Assembly: GCA_905211645.1 (NCBI GenBank) | Contig: CAJMBK010000010.1 | Coordinates: 1 to 36,487 of the forward strand | From: an uncultured Caryophanales bacterium | GTDB lineage: Bacteria > Bacillota_I > Bacilli_A > RFN20 > CAG-288 | DNA length: 36,487 bases | Direction: 5' to 3' | In this document: piece after piece, positions 1 to 8,140 of the stretch | How the letters are laid out: each line of letters opens with the position of its first letter | Numbering within the stretch: the stretch's first letter is position 1 | Made by a program: the position numbers and the translations under genes | Notes under the pieces: generated by a model | The model's input: only the letters and a program-made list of their open reading frames with translations | What the model was told of the DNA's origin: nothing | Databases searched by the model: none

Positions 1-26
1 AAACTGCTACGAAATTGCAGCAGTTT
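1..26 (-). terminator. Hairpin after the 168-aa membrane protein gene
   Basis: A perfect 8-bp inverted repeat (AAACTGCT at 1-8 with AGCAGTTT at 19-26, 10-nt loop) sits 22 bases past the stop codon of the membrane protein gene. On the minus strand the 3' arm ends in TTT, but any longer U-tract would lie outside the window, so terminator function is inferred. Confidence 0.5.
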
Positions 27-48
27 AAATTGTAATTTTAATGAAGAA

Positions 49-555
49 TTATCTAACTAATTCTGCATTTAAAAGTGCTAATAATGCACCAACAAATGGT
101 ACAAATCTACCATATAAGAAATAGTAACTGTATGTTGTTGATGAAAGAACAGAATCAACTAATGGTTGTGTGTATAAAACAAGTGCAAGACCAGAAGCAA
201 CAAAGAATAATAAGTTGATGATTTGGATGAATCTAATCTTTCTTGCAAATATAGCAATTAAGGAAGAAACGATTGGACAAACCATAATCCATAAGTAGAG
301 GTGTTCTACGATGCTAAGACTCTTGACGTTACCCCACATTGCAAAAAATTTATCTGGTGCAAGTTGACTATCTAAAAGTGCTTGACCCAAGAATTGACTT
401 GAAAGATAAGAATTACTATCAAGTGTAAATGTGTTCATTGGAACAAAGAAAATAAAACCGAAAATAACAATTGATACAAGGAATGTAATGATTGCAACTG
501 TTAAACTTGCTTTTTTAATTTTAGGTTTCTTAATCTTTTCTTCGACTTTTGCCAT
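49..555 (-). CDS. Hypothetical four-helix membrane protein
   Basis: A 168-residue protein of no family I recognise. A Lys-rich cytoplasmic-looking N-terminus (residues 1-16) is followed by four likely membrane segments at about 17-40, 86-104, 109-130 and 143-165. A roughly 45-residue polar loop lies between segments 1 and 2. No signal-peptide cleavage motif or catalytic motif is visible. The ATG has an upstream GGAG, and an extended -10 promoter lies about 40 bases before it. The gene appears monocistronic, with a terminator of fba upstream and a hairpin downstream. A small transporter subunit or a lineage-specific membrane protein are both possible. Confidence 0.7.
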   Translation of the reverse strand: MAKVEEKIKKPKIKKASLTVAIITFLVSIVIFGFIFFVPMNTFTLDSNSYLSSQFLGQALLDSQLAPDKFFAMWGNVKSLSIVEHLYLWIMVCPIVSSLIAIFARKIRFIQIINLLFFVASGLALVLYTQPLVDSVLSSTTYSYYFLYGRFVPFVGALLALLNAELVR

Positions 556-595
556 AGAAATATTTCTCCTTACAAAAACAATCTGAATTAATAAA

Positions 596-604
596 ATTAT
601 ATCA
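596..604 (-). promoter_or_regulatory. Extended -10 promoter of the membrane protein gene
   Basis: TGATATAAT reads on the minus strand (TG at 604-603, TATAAT at 601-596). This is a perfect -10 with the TGN extension. No good -35 is present 17 bases upstream. The predicted start lies about 34 bases before the ATG. Confidence 0.5.
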
Positions 605-683
605 AACTAAATACTATTATATTGATTTATGAATAAAAATAAATGCAAATAATATAATTTATTATTTATCTATTCAAGCAATG

Positions 684-710
684 AAAAAAGAAGACCGAAG
701 CCTTCTTTTT
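684..710 (-). terminator. Intrinsic terminator of fba
   Basis: On the minus strand an A-rich stem closes with GAAGGC, a UUCG tetraloop, and GUCUUC running into six U. One G-U wobble is present. The hairpin starts about 30 bases past the fba stop, as expected for Rho-independent termination of the rpoE-fba unit. Confidence 0.85.
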
Positions 711-739
711 ATCTGACCAATAATTAGTGTTAAATTTGA

Positions 740-1606
740 TTATTCAGCAGCTTTACCTAAGCTACCGAAGACTGTAATTCTATCTAAGACAACAGCCTTG
801 ATACCTTTTTCTGCACCAGGACCGATGATCTTTCTAGGATCGTAGACTTTGTCATCGTTAGCTAAAACTTCTCTAACAACTTTTGTCCATGCGATTTGGC
901 AATCGGTATTGATATTAATCTTGGATGTACCACAAGAGATAGCACGTTGGATTTGATCATTTGGAATACCGGAACCACCGTGTAAAACTAATGGGATCTT
1001 GATTAAATCAGCGATTTCTTGCATTTCTTTGAAACCGAGGTGTGGTTCACCATGATATGGACCGTGAACTGAACCTAATGCAGGAGCAAGGAAGTCAACA
1101 CCAGATTCTCTAACTAATGCGACACATTCTTCTGGAATAGCATACATACTTTCAGCAGCGACTGCACCGTCCTCTTGACCTGCAACTCTACCTAATTCTG
1201 CTTCGACAGAAACACCTCTTGCGTGTGCATAATCAACAACAGACTTTGTGATTCTGATGTTTTCTTCGATTGGGAAGTGTGAAGCATCAATCATAACTGA
1301 TGTGAAACCAGCATCAATTGCAGCTTTGCAGCAATCATATGAAGAACCGTGGTCAACGTGTAATGCGACTGGGATTGTGATGTTTAAGTCTTTGATTAAA
1401 CCTTTAACAAGGCCGACGACAGTGTTCCAACCACCCATGTATTTTGCTGCACCTTCTGTACAACCTAAAATGACAGGTGTGCTTGTTCTTTGGCATTCTT
1501 GTAAAATTGCCTTAGCCCATTCAACGTTGTTAATATTGAATTGAGCAACAGCATAATGCTCATTGAATGCCTTATTGAGCATTTTAGTCATGTTTTCTAG
1601 TGCCAT
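740..1606 (-). CDS. fba: Class II fructose-1,6-bisphosphate aldolase
   Basis: This glycolytic and gluconeogenic zinc enzyme interconverts fructose 1,6-bisphosphate with glyceraldehyde 3-phosphate and dihydroxyacetone phosphate in the cytoplasm. The 288 residues match the usual class II length. Visible motifs are HVDHG at 83-87 (catalytic Asp85, zinc His86), VEAELG at 134-139, GSVHG around His181 and LHGGSG around His209 (zinc ligands), and NINTD at 231-235 (phosphate/substrate binding). The start overlaps nothing, but the GGAG ribosome-binding site lies inside the last codons of rpoE, 5 bases away, so the two are likely translationally coupled. rpoE near fba also occurs in Bacillus. A strong terminator follows. 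Identification is secure. Confidence 0.97.
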   Translation of the reverse strand: MALENMTKMLNKAFNEHYAVAQFNINNVEWAKAILQECQRTSTPVILGCTEGAAKYMGGWNTVVGLVKGLIKDLNITIPVALHVDHGSSYDCCKAAIDAGFTSVMIDASHFPIEENIRITKSVVDYAHARGVSVEAELGRVAGQEDGAVAAESMYAIPEECVALVRESGVDFLAPALGSVHGPYHGEPHLGFKEMQEIADLIKIPLVLHGGSGIPNDQIQRAISCGTSKININTDCQIAWTKVVREVLANDDKVYDPRKIIGPGAEKGIKAVVLDRITVFGSLGKAAE

Positions 1607-1611
1607 AATAA

Positions 1612-2004
1612 TTATTCTCCTTCCGTATTACTTACTAAAAAATTATCATTATTATCTTCATCTGTTGTTTCTGAAGAAGTCTCTTCAAGATCTTCATCTT
1701 CTTGTTCTTCTTCATCGACCAAGTCAAGAACTTTATCTTCACCTTCAGCGTCTAAGTCCTTAACTTCTTCGTGTACAGTGTTGAAATCATGACGAATAGA
1801 TAAATCCCATTTGTTGAGACTTAAATTTACAAATCTTGAATCAAGAGATAAGTTTGTATAAAGCTTGGAAATCTTTTCCATCATCTCTGCTTCAGTCATT
1901 CCACACTTAATTCTGACCTGTTCAACCAAATCATTGAAAGAAATGACACCATTTTTCTCTACGATTTCATAAGCTGCATCGATCATTGAAATTTGATTAC
2001 TCAT
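1612..2004 (-). CDS. rpoE: RNA polymerase delta subunit
   Basis: A 130-residue protein with a small N-terminal winged-helix HARE-HTH domain (about 1-75, including the LSLNKWDL stretch) and a highly acidic disordered tail (about 78-130, dominated by Glu and Asp). This two-part layout defines the delta subunit of Bacillota RNA polymerase. Delta binds core enzyme, displaces RNA and helps polymerase recycling and sensitivity to the initiating NTP. It has its own extended -10 promoter and a GGAGG Shine-Dalgarno sequence, and is followed by fba. The tail is typical, not a low-complexity artefact. Confidence 0.93.
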   Translation of the reverse strand: MSNQISMIDAAYEIVEKNGVISFNDLVEQVRIKCGMTEAEMMEKISKLYTNLSLDSRFVNLSLNKWDLSIRHDFNTVHEEVKDLDAEGEDKVLDLVDEEEQEDEDLEETSSETTDEDNNDNFLVSNTEGE

Positions 2005-2024
2005 CTTAATCCTCCGCTTCTTTA

Positions 2025-2033
2025 ATTATAACA
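2025..2033 (-). promoter_or_regulatory. Extended -10 promoter of rpoE-fba
   Basis: TGTTATAAT on the minus strand (TG at 2033-2032, TATAAT at 2030-2025), in the 58-base gap between the argS stop and the rpoE start. The same TGN-TATAAT form recurs before other genes in this window. The -35 region is weak. Confidence 0.55.
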
Positions 2034-2062
2034 TTATTGAAATTTCACTAATTAAACTTACA

Positions 2063-3718
2063 TTACATTTTATCTGGTGCAGAGACGGCAATCAACTCGA
2101 GAGCATTCTTTAAAACAATCTTGGTGGCATAAACCAAACCTAAACGTTGTAAAGTAAGTTCTTTTTCATCATCATTGATGACTCTGTGCTTCTGATAAAA
2201 TGAATTTAAGACTTGACATAAGTTTTGGATATAGTTACAAATCTTGTAAGGCTCATAAGTTTCTGCAGAATCTTTGATAACATTTGGAAAATCAGATAAT
2301 GTCTTCATCAATGTCTTTTCTTCTTCGCTAACTAACAAATCTGATTTGTAATCGTAATCTGTGTAGCCTTTTTCTCTACCTTTTTCTAAGATTGAAGTGA
2401 AACGAGCATGAGTGTATTGTGCATAGTAGACTGGGTTTGAATTACCTAAAGTCTTTGCTAAGCCAATATCGAAATCTAAATGTTGAGAACCACTTCTTGA
2501 TACGAAGAAATATCTTGTAGCATCAACACCAACTTCATTGATAAGTTCTCTCATGGAGATTGCATTACCAGTTCTCTTACTCATTCTGAATTCTTGACCG
2601 TTCTTGAAAAGTCTAACGATTTGAACGAGTGGAATGATTAAATCATCTGGATTATGACCTAAACATTTCATAGCAGCTTTCAATCTTGCGATGTAACCAT
2701 GATGGTCTGCACCAAGTAATGTGACTAACTTGTCGAAACCACGTTCATACTTGTAATCATGGTAAGCAATATCTGGTAAGAAATATGCATAACTACCGTC
2801 AGATTTAACGATGACTCTATCCTTGTCATCCTTTTCTTTTAAGTTCAAGGATTCATCAGTAGTCCTAAGGAAGGTTGCACCTTCTGAAACGTAGCAATAA
2901 TTCTTTAATCTCTCTAAGACATTTGGAATTCTACCTGTTGATCTAACCCAAGTTTCTGATGTGAAAACATCGAAATCAACTCTGAACTCCTTCAAATCTA
3001 AGACGATTTGATTTAAAAGGAATTTAATACCATTCTCTTTAAAGAAGTTAAGATTGCTTTCGTTCTTTTCAGCATACTTATCATAATATTTTTCGACTAA
3101 GGTTTTTGCAACAATCTTGATCTCTTCACCGTGGTAGCCATCATGAGGCATTCTGTTTTTAAGACCTAAAGCTTGCTGGTATCTAACCATCAAAGATTTA
3201 GCAAGCATCTCAACTTGGTGACCTGCGTCATTGATGTAGTATTCTCTTGTAACATCATAACCAGCTTTTTTCATAATTCTAGCCATTGCGTCACCTAAAG
3301 CGGCGCCACGAGCATGACCTAAGTGTAAATAACCAGTTGGGTTTGCGGAAACATATTCCAAATTTACTTTAACTGGATTTTCGACTGTTGTTTGACCGTA
3401 ATTATCTTTTTGAGTGCAAATGTCTTTGATAATAGAACCTAAAAGATCTTGAGAAAGATAAAAATTGATAAAACCGATGCCTGCGACTTCGACTTTTTCA
3501 ACACCTTCAACATTCAATTTGTTATGAATTTCATTTGCTAAATCGATTGGTTTCATACTTGCTCTCTTAGCAAACTTCAAAGCAACGTTGGAAGAATAAT
3601 CACCATGAACATTATCTTTATTCTTAGTTAAGATAATTTCATTATCGCTAACTTCTTGATTAATAACGTTAGTTAATATTTCTTTGATTTTAGAAATAAT
3701 AGCTTCACTAATTTCCAT
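2063..3718 (-). CDS. argS: Arginyl-tRNA synthetase
   Basis: A class I aminoacyl-tRNA synthetase that charges tRNA-Arg. At 551 residues it is of normal length. The N-terminal ArgS additional domain spans about 1-95. The HIGH-type signature LHLGHARG is at 131-138 and the KMSKS-type motif MSKR at 379-382. The C-terminal DALR anticodon-binding domain ends in SAPDKM, close to the usual VLGVxxPExM end. The start codon overlaps the end of ispF by 11 bases, with a GGAAA ribosome-binding site inside ispF, so it is probably co-transcribed with ychF and ispF. No T-box leader is present, as expected for an internal operon gene. Confidence 0.97.
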   Translation of the reverse strand: MEISEAIISKIKEILTNVINQEVSDNEIILTKNKDNVHGDYSSNVALKFAKRASMKPIDLANEIHNKLNVEGVEKVEVAGIGFINFYLSQDLLGSIIKDICTQKDNYGQTTVENPVKVNLEYVSANPTGYLHLGHARGAALGDAMARIMKKAGYDVTREYYINDAGHQVEMLAKSLMVRYQQALGLKNRMPHDGYHGEEIKIVAKTLVEKYYDKYAEKNESNLNFFKENGIKFLLNQIVLDLKEFRVDFDVFTSETWVRSTGRIPNVLERLKNYCYVSEGATFLRTTDESLNLKEKDDKDRVIVKSDGSYAYFLPDIAYHDYKYERGFDKLVTLLGADHHGYIARLKAAMKCLGHNPDDLIIPLVQIVRLFKNGQEFRMSKRTGNAISMRELINEVGVDATRYFFVSRSGSQHLDFDIGLAKTLGNSNPVYYAQYTHARFTSILEKGREKGYTDYDYKSDLLVSEEEKTLMKTLSDFPNVIKDSAETYEPYKICNYIQNLCQVLNSFYQKHRVINDDEKELTLQRLGLVYATKIVLKNALELIAVSAPDKM

Positions 3719-4214
3719 TGTTTGTTTCCTTTCTTAACATAACTGTACTGGTTACTTTTACTGCTAAACCTTGACCAATTGCTCCGATATTTTCCTCAGT
3801 ACCAGCTAAAACTGAAATATATTCCTCTTCGCAATTAAGTAGTTCAACCAAAGATTTTTTAATTTCTAATTTATATTTACTTAATTTGGGCTTTTCCAAG
3901 GCAATATGAATAACAACATTGTTAATTTCATAGTTTCTTTCTCTCATCTCAGATAATGCAAAGGTCAAGATTTCTCTTGAATCCATGTTTGAAGTATCTT
4001 CGCTGTTGTCCGGAAAATAGTAACCAATATCATTTAATCCTAAAGCAGATAATATTGCTTCAGATAATGAATGAAGTAAACAATCACCGTCTGAATGAGC
4101 AATAACTGAAAGATTTTCTGTTGGAATCTTTACATGTGCTAATAGGATAAAATCACCTTTGTCATCAAACCTATGAATATCATAGGAATGACCTATTAAA
4201 TATTCTCTTTTCAT
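3708..4214 (-). CDS. ispF: 2-C-methyl-D-erythritol 2,4-cyclodiphosphate synthase
   Basis: IspF makes the cyclodiphosphate intermediate of the non-mevalonate (DXP/MEP) isoprenoid pathway as a trimer with zinc. The 168 residues fit. Metal ligands appear in YDIHRF (Asp12, His14) and in HSDGDCLLH (the last His). The NDIGYYFPD motif and a diverged C-terminal LAGTEENIG corresponding to the usual TTxExxG are also present. The start is 3 bases after the ychF stop and lacks a clear Shine-Dalgarno sequence, so re-initiation from ychF is likely. It is the only isoprenoid gene here; its product ultimately feeds the dimethylallyl diphosphate used by MiaA. Confidence 0.93.
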   Translation of the reverse strand: MKREYLIGHSYDIHRFDDKGDFILLAHVKIPTENLSVIAHSDGDCLLHSLSEAILSALGLNDIGYYFPDNSEDTSNMDSREILTFALSEMRERNYEINNVVIHIALEKPKLSKYKLEIKKSLVELLNCEEEYISVLAGTEENIGAIGQGLAVKVTSTVMLRKETNNGN

Positions 4215-4217
4215 ACT

Positions 4218-5327
4218 TTACTTGGAAACGTTAAATTTGATGAATAAGCAATCACCATCTTTAACTTTGTAGTCTTTACCGACTGTTTCAATCTTACCTG
4301 CTGCTTTCAATGCTTGTTCAGTCTTGTACTCAACAATATCGTCATAGCTGTAGACTTCTGCACGGATGAATCCTTTTTCAAAGTCTGTATGAATGATACC
4401 AGCACATTGAGGAGCAGTCATTCCATCTGTGAAAGTCCATGCTCTAACTTCATCAGCACCAGTTGTGAAGAATGTCTTAAGATTTAAAAGATGATAAGCA
4501 CTTAATGTAATCCTATCCAAACCTGACATTGTAACATTCAACATTTCTAAGAATGATGTTCTTTCTTCATATGGAAGAGCAGCTAATTCACATTCTGTTG
4601 AAGCACAAATAGCAATGCATTCTGAATCATGAGCTTTTGCATATTCTGCAACTTTGTTGTAATGTTCACTTTGTGTAGGGTCAGAATAAGTTTCTTCATC
4701 AACATTTGCAACATAAATAGTTGGCTTGATTGTAAGTAAGTTGAATGAAGAAATAAGTTGTCTTTCTTCAAAAGTGAATTGAACATCTTTCAACATGCAA
4801 CCGTCGTTGAGCTTTTGAAGTAACTTTGTGATTAAATCGACTTCGAAAACAGAATCTTTATCACGAGTAGACTTTGCTTTGTTATAAATCTTGTCGTAAC
4901 GTTTTTGAAGTAAATCGTAGTCGGACATAATCAATTCCATATTTATTGTTTCAATATCTCTGATTGGGTCAACATTACCTTCAACGTGAATGATTTCTGG
5001 ATTTTCAAAGCAACGAACAACGTGAATGATTGCATCAACTTGTCTGATGTTACCTAAGAATTGGTTTCCTAAACCTTCACCTTTACTTGCACCTTTAACT
5101 AAACCAGCAATATCGGTGAATTCAAAAGTTGCTCTAACTTCTTTTTTAGGATGGAACAATTCAACTAATTTATCGAATCTAGGATCGTTAACCATAACAA
5201 CACCATTATTTGGTTCGATTGTTGCGAATGGATAATTTTCCATCAATACATGGCTTCGTGTGATAGCGTTAAAAAGTGTAGATTTACCAACGTTTGGTAA
5301 ACCAACAATACCTGCTTTTAATGACAT
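4218..5327 (-). CDS. ychF: Ribosome-associated ATPase YchF/OLA1 family
   Basis: An Obg-like P-loop protein that prefers ATP and binds ribosomes. It is implicated in translation-linked stress responses. The 369 residues match the family length. G1 is GLPNVGKST at 9-17, the switch region contains NYPFATIEPN, and G3 is DIAGLVKGASKGEGLGNQF. The usual NKxD of GTPases is replaced by NVDE, the family hallmark explaining ATP preference. A coiled-coil arm follows and a C-terminal TGS domain ends the protein. It leads the ychF-ispF-argS run; the AAGG ribosome-binding site is 11 bases from the ATG. Confidence 0.96.
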   Translation of the reverse strand: MSLKAGIVGLPNVGKSTLFNAITRSHVLMENYPFATIEPNNGVVMVNDPRFDKLVELFHPKKEVRATFEFTDIAGLVKGASKGEGLGNQFLGNIRQVDAIIHVVRCFENPEIIHVEGNVDPIRDIETINMELIMSDYDLLQKRYDKIYNKAKSTRDKDSVFEVDLITKLLQKLNDGCMLKDVQFTFEERQLISSFNLLTIKPTIYVANVDEETYSDPTQSEHYNKVAEYAKAHDSECIAICASTECELAALPYEERTSFLEMLNVTMSGLDRITLSAYHLLNLKTFFTTGADEVRAWTFTDGMTAPQCAGIIHTDFEKGFIRAEVYSYDDIVEYKTEQALKAAGKIETVGKDYKVKDGDCLFIKFNVSK

Positions 5328-5395
5328 ATTTTTATTACCTTATTAAAAATCGGCTTTATTTTAACAAATTACTATTATTATTTATATATACAAAT

Positions 5396-8140
5396 TTACT
5401 TAAATCGCCGATATTTCGTGTGTTTTTCTCTTTTCAAATTACGTAACATGACTAAAGTTAAAATAACAAAACTGATAATTGTGACAATAAATACAATTAA
5501 GTAAGGTAAAAAATTAAATCCCACGTTTGCTCCTAGTTCATCAAATAGTGCTTTGTTAACCACTATATTCAAAATTGAGGTTCCTATAGAAGAAGTGATG
5601 AAACTGAAGAAACATATCACTCCTAAAAGCAGTTGTTGAACTTTGAAAATATCTTTTTGCTTATAACCATAAATCATTAATATTTCGTTTTTCCGACGAT
5701 TAATTTCAGAAATAAATAACAAACTGGAATTAATCAAGAAAACACTTATAACTGATGAAATGACTGCAAAAATCGATAGTCCAATAACAATATAAGAAAT
5801 GGTTGATTTTATGTTGTTTTTCAAATCAAGCAATGGAATCTCAAAGTAATAATCATCTCCATAAAGATCAATCAAGCTTTTTAGAACTTCTTTATTGGTA
5901 TTTTCCCTACAAGTGAATAATACTGAATCAGTTAAGTAACTTGAATTATCAAGTTCAGAATATGCAAATAGAAGTCCTCCAAGAAAATAAGGATTTTGAT
6001 AAAACACGTATCTTTCTTCATCAGTAATTCCTACTACTTTTAGTTGAAAATAGTCAAAAATATTATGAAATTTATCATTACTTAATGTTTCAATATTGGA
6101 AAGAATTATTCCATTGATTATATCAATTTCAGATAAAGAAATATTTAGTTTATTTGCTAAAGACTTAGATATAACAACTTCATTACTATCTGTAAAGATT
6201 TCACCATCTATTATCGTTGAAACATCTAAATTAGAATCAAAAATGACATTGTTGTTATCTGTATTTCCGAGTAAACTACCTTTCACTACATCATCTGATA
6301 CTTTAATGTCATTAAGCTGAAAACTAAATAAATTTTCTTCTGAATAGCTGTTATCATCTACAATTGCATTTAACTCATCAAGTTTATTAGACAAGAAAAT
6401 GTTCTTATTAAATCCAGAGAACAAGTCATTTCCACCGCTGGTATAAATACTGTTATTAATAGAATAACTAATAATGTTTCTGTTTGAAAATTGAACTTCT
6501 TCAATAACTTTGCTACTCAAATCCTGATAACTCTTTGGCATAACCTTGATAGTGCTAAATTCTTTCTCTTTCCTAACGATTGAAAATGTAAATTCACTAA
6601 GCATTTTATCAGCCATGAAATCAATATAGAAATCAATCAAGTGATCATTTTTAACCGTAATAACACCTGTGTTTAACAGAAACCAAGGAGAATCATTTTC
6701 ACCATAAACATGTGATGAATCTAATTGAAGTTCATCTTCAAAAAAGTATTTATTGAAAGCTGAATTACTATGATAAATCATATAACTATCACCAAAAATT
6801 AGCCTTTTAATCCTTGGTGAATAATCATGAAATACATAATTCCATTCTTCATTTTCAATCTCCATATTCAAGTAAACTTTATTAGTTTCAAAAAAATTAT
6901 CAAAATCGTAGACATTCTTTACATCAAAACAATTTAGGAAGATGGATAGCATATTTTGGGGAACTTCTAAAACAATTTCATCATTACTTAAAGTTAATGG
7001 TTCATCAAGAAAATATGTATTTGAAAATTTATTAATGTTTTCTAACTTCAATCCGGTCAAATCTAAATCATGATTTTTAGTTTCAATATAAAATTCAGCT
7101 ATATCAAACATACTATCAATTTCAGTCTCATAGTAAATCCCTGTAGACATAACGTGATCACTCAATCTAGTAGAAATCGATTCAACTTCTTTAACACTAA
7201 GATTTCGATTATTTGGATTAATTAAGATATCGCTTTTATGTCCCATCATAACTGAATTATCAGTTAATGAACTGCCTAGACTATTTACAATTCCAGAATT
7301 TACACCAGACAAAAGTACAAATATAAAACCAACACATAATAGTGCAACATTAAAGGAAGATAATGAAATTAATAAAGTCCTTAAATGGTTTTTTATATTC
7401 TGAAAAGCTAATTGAAAATAGACTTTAAGTTTCAATTTAGTTCTATTTTTCTTGATGATTACAATATTCTTCTCGTTTTTATAGGAAACCGACTTAATTT
7501 CACCGTCTTTGATGTAAATGACATTTTCATATTTTTTGTAGAAAGGATTATGAGTAATAACAATAACTAAGTGATCTTTAGAATATTCTTCTAAAAACTT
7601 TAAAACAATTCCAATATGCTTATCGTCAACACCTGCAGTAGGTTCATCTAAAAAAAGAATCTGAGGTTTTAAAATTACACTTTTGATTAAAGAAACTAAT
7701 TTCTTTTCACCACCAGATAAATTCTTACCTAAAGTATTCATCCTATCTCGAAGTCCAAATCTTTCAAGGTGCGAAGTTATTACATTTTTAATTTCAACTT
7801 CATCATTATTTGTTAAATAAAGGATATTTTTTAAATCACAATAAACACTATCATAGTCAGAAATAACTGCTTGTTGGAATGAGTTACTCATTAAACTAAA
7901 GCGTAAGTTTTCTCTTTTCTCTTCACTAAGCTCTTTTATATTTTGATCATTAATGGAAAGCTCTCCATCAAAATTTGAATCCAACAAAGATAGAATGTTA
8001 ATTAATGTAGATTTGCCACTACCAGATTTACCGACAATGAAAAAGATACCTGAATCATAAAATTCAAGATTAATATTCTTTAAAACGTAATCCTTACTTG
8101 TAGGATATTTCTTATATAAATTTGTAACTTTTATCATCAT
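5396..8140 (-). CDS. ABC transporter, ATPase fused to FtsX-type permease (second of pair)
   Basis: A 914-residue fusion. The N-terminal ABC ATPase has Walker A GKSGSGKST at 37-45, signature LSGGE at 141-145, Walker B ILFLDEP at 161-167 and the switch His197. One membrane helix follows at about 255-280, then a roughly 400-residue extracytoplasmic region, then three C-terminal helices, the MacB/FtsX topology. I start it at 8140 (MMIKVTNL): this ATG overlaps the TGA of the upstream gene as ATGA, has GAGG 8 bases before it, and is where ABC domains normally begin. A longer frame opens at 8194 but overlaps the neighbour by 58 bases. It probably forms a heterodimer with the preceding gene product. 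Peptide, lipoprotein or antibiotic export, or mechanotransmission, are possible; the substrate is unknown. Confidence 0.88.
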   Translation of the reverse strand: MMIKVTNLYKKYPTSKDYVLKNINLEFYDSGIFFIVGKSGSGKSTLINILSLLDSNFDGELSINDQNIKELSEEKRENLRFSLMSNSFQQAVISDYDSVYCDLKNILYLTNNDEVEIKNVITSHLERFGLRDRMNTLGKNLSGGEKKLVSLIKSVILKPQILFLDEPTAGVDDKHIGIVLKFLEEYSKDHLVIVITHNPFYKKYENVIYIKDGEIKSVSYKNEKNIVIIKKNRTKLKLKVYFQLAFQNIKNHLRTLLISLSSFNVALLCVGFIFVLLSGVNSGIVNSLGSSLTDNSVMMGHKSDILINPNNRNLSVKEVESISTRLSDHVMSTGIYYETEIDSMFDIAEFYIETKNHDLDLTGLKLENINKFSNTYFLDEPLTLSNDEIVLEVPQNMLSIFLNCFDVKNVYDFDNFFETNKVYLNMEIENEEWNYVFHDYSPRIKRLIFGDSYMIYHSNSAFNKYFFEDELQLDSSHVYGENDSPWFLLNTGVITVKNDHLIDFYIDFMADKMLSEFTFSIVRKEKEFSTIKVMPKSYQDLSSKVIEEVQFSNRNIISYSINNSIYTSGGNDLFSGFNKNIFLSNKLDELNAIVDDNSYSEENLFSFQLNDIKVSDDVVKGSLLGNTDNNNVIFDSNLDVSTIIDGEIFTDSNEVVISKSLANKLNISLSEIDIINGIILSNIETLSNDKFHNIFDYFQLKVVGITDEERYVFYQNPYFLGGLLFAYSELDNSSYLTDSVLFTCRENTNKEVLKSLIDLYGDDYYFEIPLLDLKNNIKSTISYIVIGLSIFAVISSVISVFLINSSLLFISEINRRKNEILMIYGYKQKDIFKVQQLLLGVICFFSFITSSIGTSILNIVVNKALFDELGANVGFNFLPYLIVFIVTIISFVILTLVMLRNLKREKHTKYRRFK

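Noticed and set aside
1248..1544. Plus-strand frames antisense to fba and many other genes
   Set aside because: They lie opposite strong conserved genes, lack ribosome-binding sites and encode no recognisable protein; they are by-products of low-GC codon use.
5349..5412. ATCGGC/GCCGAT pair after the second ABC gene as a terminator
   Set aside because: Only 6 bp with a loop over 50 bases and no U-tract; too weak to call.
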